NCBI GenBank assembly: GCA_009760855.2 | Contig: WPIO01000020.1 | Coordinates: 4,785,501-4,849,500 of the forward strand | Length of the DNA stretch: 64,000 nucleotides | DNA from: Cristatella mucedo | Lineage: Eukaryota; Bryozoa; Phylactolaemata; Cristatellidae | Reading direction: 5' to 3' | Part shown: one piece after another, positions 25,106 to 35,030 of the stretch | Layout: the number at the start of each line of letters is the position of its first letter | Position numbering within the stretch: position 1 is the first letter of the stretch | Made by a program: the position numbers and the translations under genes | The notes under the pieces: generated by a model | The model's input: the letters and a program-made list of their open reading frames with translations, nothing else | Databases searched by the model: none | Told to the model about the DNA's origin: nothing

Positions 25106-26199
25106 GTTGCATTGTCGATATATATTGGTGAAAGTGGAAATATCAATATCGTTAAACTGATAAACGTAAATTCATTGTGATTTTGCTATAGCAATACAAG
25201 AAAAAAAAGGAAATTTATATGAAAACCACGCAGCAGCATTTAGCTTGGCAAATTGAGTGTTAGCGGCTTTTCTTGAGCCTTGACAATACAAAATGGCAGT
25301 ACTAAGACCGGAAGAGCAAAGTTAAAAATCAAGATCTTTAAGCTATCGTTGTAGTAAGTCAAGACATTAATCGATCTTTCTGATTAGCTGTAGGGAAGCT
25401 GAAGCTCTGGCGGCCGTTTGAAAGTCTATAGTGTTACGAGCATAGGATAAAGACCTCTTTAGCTCACCCTTATTTAAAAGTATAGCGTTTTAAAACCAGA
25501 AGCGCCCTGTGAGTTTACCGTGCTAATTTGGGAGTTATTCACGATTTTCAAGGAATTTATCTTTATATAAAATATGCCACAACCAATCCACCAAATAAAA
25601 AATTATGATTTTTGTAGCATGCTTACCATAAGACCTTAATAGATTGTAATTAACAATCCACCTAATCAAAATTTGAAACTGTGTTGCCATAACTTCTGAC
25701 AGTCAAAACTTGTTTTGTATATTATTCTGAGTAATTCTCAGTAATCCCGCAGTGCCACTGTGGAGTAGGATAGGGGTATAATTGATTGGCGCAGGATAGT
25801 TCGACTGTCTTTACGAACCGAAATTAAGTCAAGTTAAATAAGGCCGTATTATAATGTCCCAAGTTCGAACTAGCGAAAGTCCCAACAATTTCAAGCATGC
25901 AAGAGGATCGCATAAGCACGTGAGATCCCGGCTGTCTTTTGGATACATAAATTACATTTTGAACTCAAAATATGTGGCTGTCTTTGAGATACAGAGCTAA
26001 GAATATGATTTCAAAGGCCATGGAGTGAGAGACGACCAAGAAAGAACATTAACACCCCGTGAATACAGAATTTCATAGTTAGCAAAGAGTAAAATCACCT
26101 AACGTAGTGATACCAACTCAATACTTGCTCGAGCACCATCAAATGCAACGTCTAAGTGGTGAATTTTTCATAACCAGGCACCTCGGGGATTAGAAAGCA
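25106..26199. other. AT-rich sequence, nothing recognised
   Basis: No open frame over 60 codons and no element border is visible. Confidence 0.5.
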
Positions 26200-26916
26200 A
26201 CTGCAGAAATACTACATCCACAGTTGTCTGTGCATTTGTAACATCCCATTTTGACTTGTGTAACTAACTGCTTGGTCTGCCGGCCGGTGCATCTAGGAGC
26301 ATACAGTTGCTGCAAAACTCGGCAAATACACTTGCCTGTCTTGAGCGTCACAGTTGACGCACAACAACACCTCTCGCTAACATGTACTGGCTTCTGACCA
26401 AGCAGTGTACCTACTTCAAGTTTCTGTCAATCACTTTTACATCCCTTCATTCTCTGCCAAAAGTATTACTATCAGAATTACTCCCCCCCCCCCACAATGC
26501 TTGGAGTCATATCAAGCACTTTTCTGGCTACATTAGTTAAGCTCTACCTCATGAGAACCTCAAATTCTTTAGAGACAGCGCCTGTAATTCTTATGCTCTC
26601 AAAATGGGGAGCTCACTTCTCACTGACTTCAACGTATGATGACATTTAAAATAAGCTACAAATGCACCTGCATGGGTAGTGTGATTTGTCCTTTGCTTGC
26701 TTATACGCGCTGGGACTGAGCATGTTACCACTAACCACACTTACAAATTGAAAATGTACATACTGCTTTTAGCCATTTAGTGCTTGCTGACATCGTGTAT
26801 GTTACCACTAACCAATTTATCACGATTCCTTCACAGAATCTGTTAACTGCCAAGAAAGATACATTTCCGTGAGGGTGAAATACAAATGTATTGTGTTATT
26901 AGTACTATTATTATAA
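26200..26916 (+). mobile_element. LINE-A body and tail, strongly decayed
   Basis: Segments equal to the RT C-terminus are readable with frameshifts: ggtctgccggccggtgcatc (GLPAxAxR), atacagttgctgcaaaactc (QLLQNS) and acatgtactggcttctgacc (LHWL). The 3' UTR and tail (gccaagaaagatacatttcc, gtgagggtgaaatacaaatg) end in an ATT-rich run at about 26900-26915. Confidence 0.75.
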
Positions 26917-27026
26917 GGTTGACGAAAGAGTTTGTGCGCCATGTTAAAAATTTGATTTGTATATTCTTTATAAATTTACAATAATAATATATTTAACATT
27001 ATGGCACGCGAACTTTTTTCTCAATC
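26917..27026. mobile_element. Short inverted-repeat element, mariner-like hairpin
   Basis: The left arm 26917-26948 (ggttgacgaaagagtttgtg, cgccatgttaaa) is imperfectly inverted at 26992-27026 (tttaacattatggcacgcga, acttttttctcaatc), with a 43-bp AT-rich loop. Arm identity is roughly 80% by eye. Size, AT-rich centre and arm sequence suggest a mariner-type MITE. No transposase is present. It directly follows a LINE-A tail. Confidence 0.5.
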
Positions 27027-28309
27027 TTGTGTTTGATTTTTTGCGTTGGAATTTTTCGATTATCATTCGGTCATTCACTTGTAACTTGAGTAGCGAAAGC
27101 TTAAGAAGCTTTCGTCGTGCATTTTTGCATGAAGTGATTGGTAGATTTTAAAGCTCAGATATCTCAGATGTATGTATCTTATAAAAGTATAGCTATCTTT
27201 TGGTTGCCATTCTTATGGTTGACTTGAAACTATTCGTCCATACTCACATTCTTTTCGATTTATCATTAAGTACAATATATTCCTTACTTTGATGCATGAG
27301 ACATACAATTATACTTGTATTTGGATCCCTACTGCCTTCTATATTGTTGTCAAACTCTGTCAACTTCTTTAGAGAATGCATTCCCGAAGTCTGCGCTTGG
27401 ATGCCTGTAAACGGTCGCCTATACTGGATGCGCCCGAACCACCTGTAGCGACCAGCGACTTGTATGTACTGCAAGAGGGCACGGGGCATGCTGGCAGCAG
27501 CCGAATAATGTAGCGACGAGAATTCAAAAACCGTGAATAAATTAAGGCTTAGTTTTTTCCAGGTTCAAAGAATGGAACCCGTTGTCGCTATTTCAACAAA
27601 TAAACAAGAGCCACTCAGAACCGGGCTCAAGTTATGACGAGGTCAGTCAAGCACGAACAAAACTAACGTTTGGGAAACCAAATAAAGGCAAAGATAAGAG
27701 AGCCAGAACCAATCTTAAATATACCATTGCAAGATGGGGATGTGAGAAAACCCGATGTATAGAAAACAACCGGGCTTCCACCGAACAAACCAATAGCCAT
27801 ACTGATTAGCTTTTCAATTAACATCGTGATAATAGCTTTTTCAATGCGGAATCCGATATGTGACAAACAAACTCACTGAATTAATAATGCAACAAAATTT
27901 TTGTAACCAAATCAATCGCTGATTGAGTACCCATGTCGTCGCCTTGGCTAAGCACCAGTCCAGGCCCGAAAGCAACACATTGAAGCTTGCGGAAAGAGAT
28001 AATCGTTGTGCCTCGTACCTGTCACGGGCAACCGGAAATCAGGCTGACCAGCTCAATCGGATACCTTTTTCCTAGGCTATTGTGCGCGTTGGAACAAAGC
28101 TACGCGACAGCGTCCTTTTTTATTAAATAATCTTAAAGCACATTAAATTGTAGATATACACTTTAAAGATTATAAATTGAGCTCACTATCAAAACTTAAA
28201 ATTGCAACAAACTGTAATATTGTGATACATATTTTCTCTTATAAGATTGAAATCATAATACTTTAAATAAAAACAAAAATTATAAATTGCCTAATTATTA
28301 AAAATTATG
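27027..28309. other. AT-rich sequence with short unassigned open frames
   Basis: Open frames at 27244-27489 (-) and 27582-27809 (+) are 75-81 codons and unlike known families. The stretch 28120-28310 is very AT-rich and lies just beyond the C-terminal end of the hAT fossil. Confidence 0.4.
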
Positions 28310-29140
28310 AAATCTTATAGATAGGTTCTCCATGTCTTTACCTTAGTAAATTGGTCAATGATGTCATCAAAATTGAACTTCCTCAAATATTCTCTTTCAT
28401 TGCTTATAATTGCAAAATGGCTTAGACGGTCTTGCCCTGTGAAACAATGAGATTAAGATCGAATAAGTTTTAACATGCTGAAACGCAGCTCACAGCTGGC
28501 TATCGATACCACAACCTTCAGAATAATTTCGAGAGAAATGAGTCAATTTAGAAGTACATCATCTCCAGATGCAATATTAGAATGTAGAAGATAGATGAAC
28601 ATTTTAGGTATGTTTTTCATTTGCACCCTAAGCAAGACTTTGCAATCTTCAATCCTCGTTATTAGTCCTTCGCCATTGACCTCGTTATCGTAAAACAATT
28701 CAAAATGCATGCAACTTTCATGCAATTCTTCTAAATCCATGTCGGAGAGAAGAGTCTAAATATCTAGTAAGGATTCACATATTATCTTACGTATTTTATT
28801 CTCAAAAATCGTGTCGATATCTCTTGTTGAAGACGATTAATTACGGTTTTCATGACCCGCATAATTTCGTCGTGGGCTGCAAATCTGGCGTCTTGTGTCT
28901 CCGAACATAATCTTACGTCGCCTTGCTCTTCTTTCAATTTAATCACCCCAAGCTGCGCATTTATCTGTGGCAATTTTTCAGAATTTTCATTCAAATAGCT
29001 GTAAATTTTGATTAGTTCTTGCTTGAGGAATTCAAGATCGGCTGCTGCTTTTCTAAGATTCATCGCATGATACTCACATGGTTTCTATATTCAGTCAATA
29101 TTGCCGAGAATGGTATTCCAGAATTCCTGTCAAACTGTAA
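28310..29140 (-). pseudogene. hAT-type (ZMYM1-like) transposase fossil, C-terminal half
   Basis: Minus-strand segments in order: FWNTILGNID near 29131-29101, then 29063-28782 (LRKAAADLEFLKQELIKIY ... INRLQQEISTRFLRI). Next is 28740-28543 (LLSDMDLEELHESCMHFELF, GLITRIEDCK, NIPKMFIYLLHSN). After that come VSIASCELRFSMLKLIRS, GQDRLSHFAII and FNFDDIIDQFTKVK down to about 28320. The last part is the hAT C-terminal dimerisation domain, whose usual form is SVASCERSFSKLKLIK...R. Frameshifts at about 28740 and 28545 and stops make it inactive. No N-terminal zinc finger, terminal inverted repeats or target duplication were identified. Confidence 0.8.
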
Positions 29141-31320
29141 AGTTAAAATTTAACATGCTTGAAAGTGACAGTGGCGATTAACTTATGATTTCAGAACTCA
29201 TCGATAGGTCTTCTGATATGTAGCGCATTTGAACGACGATAGTACAACGATGAAAGGCCCTCACGACGATACTGAATAAGCAGATCATGAATAGCCCACA
29301 AACCTAAAGCCGCAGGCTGTCTGCTGGGGTAGACCGCGGCACACCGGAAACCAGCAGAAGCCATAAGCGTTTAGATATTGTTACCCGTGTGACCTCTCAA
29401 GTTGGCAGGTTGGCGATCGCGATAAAATAAATCAGCGAAGCGGTTCCCACATTAGTCAGAGCGCGCCTGAGAAGCGCCCGGCCAGAAGCCTCCTCCTCCG
29501 CGGTCCGACTCCGCTTCCTCTGGCACGCCCTACGACATTCGTTTATTGCCATAATGATGTATGCAGCCGTGCGCCGATAATTTACCTAGCTGTGAGCTGA
29601 GCCCAAAACAGGCAAGGCCTAGCAGACAGGCGCTGCAACTTCTGACTTGATTCCTTCCAGCTCAGTGCACCCTGCTGCCCAGCAGTATCTTTGCTAGGTG
29701 TGACTTTAAAAATGCTTCAATAGTATCAATTTAGCGACATTCCATTTGAGCAACAACCCCCCCTCCCCCACCCGCTGACCCAGCGCCCAGAGCATAAGCC
29801 CCTGTAACCCTTCGGTACTCCACTTCCACCCATCAAAGGAATAATATCCAAAGACTCAATAACTCGAAATACCGATACAAACCAATAAACGGGCCAATTT
29901 GTGCGATGTTAAATGCAGCTCTCCGAAATAAAAGAGCTCTTCCCGGCTATTCTTTAGGCGCTAGGTGTCTAGGAGCTGCTTGATTGGCGCAAGGTTGCCT
30001 GTATGTATTGATCATGCGCTCTCCTCAATCAGTGGCTCCCAAGTCACGATCCCAAAATAAAAACACGTCTGCACAACGCACGAGCCACCTCCTGACCTTT
30101 GAAAGCTCCTCCACTTTTAAGTGAGCATTACCTCTACCATACAGGTCCTCGACGTAGTTTGGCAACTTGCTGAGGTTTCTAACTGAGACGGTATGTCCTT
30201 CATGTGCTTCAGCACTTGCTCCACGGACGATACCGCTCTGAGACCCCTTTGAATTGCAACCGCAACTCCCGGAGACTCAATTTGTCGGTTTCGGAGCAAA
30301 CCACTAGCTACAAATAAGCTGGCGTAACAACTGAACGAGAAATCCTAGCAAACTTTTTTGCACGCACTGCTTCATCTGCGCAGAGAAAGGTTAAACCATG
30401 GCTACAACGCATTAGCTTTTCGCGTTCAGGGACTTGCTCTGAACTCCCAAATATAGCTCGAGCCTATGAATCGCCGCCGTCGTTATTACGGTCGCGGTGT
30501 CCGTACGACGAACCCTGGGATTATTATTAGTCAGAATTGGTAGAAATGGAAGGCATTAGACATTAGAAGCAGCCTCTCGTTCACGACAGCCGGCCGATTC
30601 GGCTCCACGATCCCCACGATAAGGGGACGTAGTAGCCCAAACCGGTGGGAAATTGGCAAACAGTCGGCACCGATCTATCATTACCGTTGAAAGCGTAGAC
30701 GCAACTTGACGTCGCAAGTACAGATAAGGCGTCAGCGGCGATTCGATGCAGCACTATCCTAGGTCGTATAGTGCGCCACCCTTTTCCGCCGTGTTCTAAC
30801 GGCGGCTAGTGCCAAAAACAGAAGAATTAAGGCAGTTAGCTATAATTTGCAATTACGAGATCGTGCGACGGTTTACCGCACAGGCCGTGCACAAGGCCGG
30901 CGCCCTGAGACAGGGGGCAGGCAGTGAGCATTCAAGAATCGATACATCGGCACTGCAAGCTGACGTGAGCTGTAGGCCACATAGCCGTTGGTGTACATTG
31001 TGGCAGCTGTAGAACGCCTGTAACAAACAGTCCGGTAGTGTTAGACTTTTCTGCATTACAGATACGGATTTGATATGAGCTGAAGTACGAGCGCTCGTCA
31101 TCGCTGCCGCGGGTTTCTTTTACTGCTGGCAGCAACTGAGCGCTTTGGTGCAGCTCCCAAAAGTAGCCAGCGCCGCGCTACAAGAGGTCGGGGCGTCACC
31201 GCGTACTCGTCGCGCGTCGGCTGAGTCTAGAACCGCTACGAGCACGCACCTGTACTTGCGGCCTAGTTCTAGACCGGACGTGGCAGCAGCACGTCGCGTT
31301 CGTAACAGCATACAGCCGCC
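29141..31320. other. Unassigned sequence upstream of LINE-B
   Basis: From about 29400 the base composition becomes more balanced and CG dinucleotides are common, unlike the AT-rich stretch before. Open frames at 30117-30299 (-), 30809-31012 (+) and 31145-31405 (+) match no family. Confidence 0.4.
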
Positions 31321-32392
31321 ATGGGATATCACTTCTATGCTGACGATACTCAGTTGTATTTGTCATTTAAACCGTCGGAATCTGCTGCAGCAACTGAAAA
31401 ACTGAATGCTTGCCTTGCCGATATTCGATCCTGGATGTCGGAAAACTTCCTGAAATTAAATGATGATAAAACCGAACTGCTTCTCATAGGACACCCTAAG
31501 CGTGTAGCTGGATTAAAAGGCTTTGCTGTTCTAATAGGTGATGCTATTGTGCGACCTTCAGCACGTGCTCGTAATCTAGGTGTCGTGTTCGACAGCTGCC
31601 TCAATTTTAAAAGCTTCATTCAGAAGACTGCCTCTACAGCTAGCCATCACATCCGATCCCTATCCAAGATTAGAAGCTGTCTCCCACAGTGGCTTGTAAA
31701 AAATTTAACTAGCTCTTTAGTTCTGTCTCGGCTTGATTATTTTAATTCCCTTTTGGCTGGGATGCCAAAGAAAGCTATTATGCCACTACAGCGGACTATG
31801 AATATGACTGCAAGGCTGGTCTTCAAGTCCCAGCGGTTTGAGCACGTGTCAACTCTGCTGAAAGAGCTAGGATGGTTGCCGGTTGAGCAAAGGATACAGA
31901 GCAAAGTTCTTACGCTGACCCACAAGGCCCGCCACGGCTTGGCTCCTTTGTACCTAGCTGAACTGCTGCATTAGTTTCAGCCTGTTCGCGCCCTCTGGTC
32001 CTGTGTGGACAATTAATTAGCTGTCCCATTCCTCCGCTTAAAGACAGTTGGCGACAGAAGCTTTAGCTCTGCAGGTCCTAGACTGTGGAACTCGCTTCCA
32101 TAATTCTTACGCAACGACAACTACTCTCCAACTGCCGACTATGGCACATCTTTTTCAGCGGTCCTGAACTGCTACTTCTATGCTAATCACTACCTCAACT
32201 ACTCTCCTGACTCTGCTATGCTTACTACTTTCTCTTTGTTGCGTGAGACGAAGTCTCTTGGCTACCGAATGCATACCGAAAGGCGCTTAGGCTGTGAGTG
32301 CGCTATACAAAACTCTCCTGCGTAACACCCACATGGTCTTTATGACTTTGTGGAGTTACTGACAGAGATACATTACATTACATTACATTAGC
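31321..32392 (+). mobile_element. LINE-B retrotransposon, 5'-truncated
   Basis: Non-LTR reverse transcriptase palm and thumb. It opens with GYHFYADDTQLYLSF (YADD catalytic motif), then SWMSENFLKLNDDKTELLL, ARNLGVVFDS, LSRLDYFNSLLAGMPKKAI and ELGWLPVEQRI, then HKARHGLAPLYLAELLH. A TAG at 31972 interrupts the frame where another copy (50340-50380, -) has CAG. Further stops follow at about 32014 and 32100, then LWNSLP...ADYGTSFSAVLNCYF to a natural end near 32324. The 3' UTR ends in (ACATT)n at 32370-32392. It is related to LINE-A but distinct in sequence and tail; L2/CR1-like, clade unresolved. Confidence 0.93.
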
Positions 32393-32586
32393 GAGTAGCA
32401 GATCAGCCTGTCTGTACATCGGCAACGGCTTTATCTGAGTCTTTCCGAAAAAGCTGCTGCTTTACCTGCTACATTTGCCGCTTACACCAAGGTCAAGTCT
32501 CTGCTCGAACGGTTGAGGTCACAGCCCAAGCGACAGCAGACTATATAGCGTACGAATCTAAAAGTGCCTCTGCAAAGACTGTAGTT

Positions 32587-33015
32587 TGTATGTATGTATT
32601 GTATGTCTGATAAGCCACTGGTGAGCTGTTAGAAGCACCACCGAGAGGGGCCGGTGCACAGCCGTGGTCCGCCTGCGATGTGGTATGGACACAGGCCGGT
32701 AACCAGCTGGTGGCCAGATGGTGGATTCACCATCAGGGTCGGCCAGTGCACTGCTGTGGTCCCCGCCTTTGATGTGGCATGGACCAGCTGGTGGCCAGAT
32801 GGTGGATTCACCATCAGGGTCGGCCGGTGCACCGTTGTGGTCGAGGAGTCATCGGAGTCGATCACGGGAGGGGAGTCGTGTGAGAGCAGGGGCCGAGGGG
32901 AGCCGTGCGCTCTTCGGCTCCGTGCGTTAGTAATAAACTGTTGGTGTTTGGAATCGGCTGTCTCTCTGCTGTGCGACCAAACTACAAAGACGACTCGTGT
33001 GTACTGAATGGCAAC
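32587..33015 (+). mobile_element. Possible solo LTR or LTR end with internal 81-bp duplication
   Basis: The sequence contains a repeated segment (next entry), then a GC-rich part, AATAAA at 32932-32937 and a T/C-rich stretch to about 33010, as in an LTR R-U5 region. No primer-binding site, polypurine tract, gag/pol or second LTR was seen, so the edges and the LTR identity are inference. Confidence 0.25.
32650..32850. repeat. Tandem repeat, 81-bp period
   Basis: accagctggtggccagatgg starts at 32702 and again at 32783, followed each time by tggattcaccatcagggtcg and gccrgtgcac. A diverged partial unit (ccggtgcacagccgtggtcc at about 32651) precedes. The 81-bp period keeps frame, so both strands stay open through it. 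Confidence 0.9.
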
Positions 33016-34719
33016 GCACGTATTCAGCAGTTTCGATGCTGAAGCTCTTGGTCGCACCAGATGGTTGATTCTCTTTCAGATGAAGAATTTCGTAAACTCT
33101 CCTGGTCATTTTTTGGGGCGCTAAATTCTGCCAAAGCCACGAGAAACTAGTGGCAGGCCTAAGCATTGGAAAAAGGGCAGTACCCTGCGATTACAAACTT
33201 TTGACCTAAGCCACTGATTTTAAACTTTAGGTTTTTACTATTGGACTAAAGTTAAGAATATTTTATAAGAATGAAGTATAGGGTGAAAATAGGCGTCTGA
33301 TATACTCTATTATGTAACCGGATTTGTGAAATCTGATTTTGCCAAAACATCGAAGCGAAAAAGAAACCTTGTCAGTCTCACTTTGGGTTTGGTCGAAATA
33401 TCTGTGAGTCGTTGAGCTGAGCTTTATACTGCTAGGCTTTTAATTAGCTTACCTGAGCAACCGAGCAATAGCCACTTCAATATGCTTGCGGAATCTTGTG
33501 CTTCTCATGGCTGGGCTGGGTTGTTGATAACGCTCTTTTGGAGTTTGGGTGCATGTTTTTATACTGTTAGTCGTGGTATTGGCTTTAGGGGCACATGCCT
33601 GGGGCACGAGCTTCCCGAAGCGTACGCTGGAGAGGGTTAGGCGGAAAAACCTTTCATGGTATACGACTCGTAGCAATTTCTAGAGCTTCCGTCCCGCATT
33701 TGGACAAGTGAAATTCAAAGACCGTGTCTGTTGGTGGCGGCAGCGTAAGTGTAATGGAAACAGCACTCTACTACGGAATTCAGAGGGTACCATAAGAACC
33801 TTGTTATCACCGTCGCTACGTTTCTTTAACATCGCTTTGATCCAATGGAAACAGGCAGCCGCTAATGCGAAAAATTGACCCGCTAAAACAATTTGAGCCG
33901 TTCTTTCAAATAAACAATTTATCAAAATTAGCTTATATTAGTGAAGCTTCTCTAAAAAATAGTCTTTTGAGGCACTTAAAACATCATGCAAATGACGCGA
34001 CCAAATTTGTTATAGCAGCATACCCATGATCACAACACAAACCACACTAAATGCAATTGACTTGAAACTACGAAAAATGCGGTAGTACAATGAATCGCTG
34101 AAGGTATTCTCAAAAATTCTTCTGGCGTCTCATTCTTAACCTTAATTTAAGGTTTTTTAAATCAATGTTAATGCGGTTTTTTATTATTGGTATTGAATGG
34201 CTTGGTCAGCAGTCTAAAGCCAGTTGCAGAGCATTTCGGTTACTAGCAGAATTCTGGCATTAGTCTTGATTTATATGCCTGCAATACATCCACAGACACA
34301 CTTTAGATGAGCTACTTCAAGCCCATTCGGGGATACCATTTTGAGGGAATATGCTAATTAACAAGTAAACGCTATAGACGAATAAAGAGTGACCCGTCAA
34401 ATAGAATCTAATGACATCAAGGAAAAGACGAGTTCCGTAATGCTTACGTGGTTTATGAAGTTTGTCATTTAAGAAACTTTAGATGAAAGGAAGAGCATGC
34501 AACTAAGATCCTGTACTAACAGCTAGTGTTCATAAATTAATAAGCTTTTCACAAAAATATATAACATCTGCATAGCGCCGCATAGAACTAAATATCCACC
34601 AAGGTAATCTTTACACGTTTCATTGAACGTTTGTCAAAATGGCTGATGATAACATACACATCTTCAGCAAGCATGTGTACAAACAGGACGATTAACACTA
34701 ACCAATAAAAGGCTGTCAG
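33016..34719. other. Unassigned AT-rich sequence
   Basis: Only short frames of 60-82 codons without recognisable domains. Confidence 0.4.
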
Positions 34720-35030
34720 GAACACATGTGGTTTGGGCTTTTTTAATTTCTTCAAGTCAAGGTATGTCGTAACTTGTCGAGAGTGAGTTCCAGGCTTATG
34801 GAGCATATACAATCAAGATTTTGTATCTGTAATGACTTGAAGTTGTTTGAGAGAAATTTAAGTCACTGAAACTTGGTTTAACCTCATTGAATTTCAGAAG
34901 GTTATTGGCCATTGTTTGTGAACGTTGGCTACACCTGCAGCAAGTGAGTTGAAAGAGCTTGACGTTGTAGAAGGCAGGAGGATCATAGCAAAGATACACC
35001 TACGTGTCCTCTGCATAGAAGTGAAGGCCT
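34720..35030 (-). mobile_element. LINE-A fossil with internal deletion
   Basis: The minus strand gives a mutated YADDTQLY region (about 35025-34985), then MYLCYDPPAFYNVKLFQLTC and QTMANNLLKFNEVKPSF. These match LYLCFDPSQPSSTSNSLNSL and WMATNFLKLNDDK of the copy at 39383. It then jumps to the C-terminal part (APxxWNSL region, tggagcataagcctggaact) and a decayed end. Confidence 0.7.
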
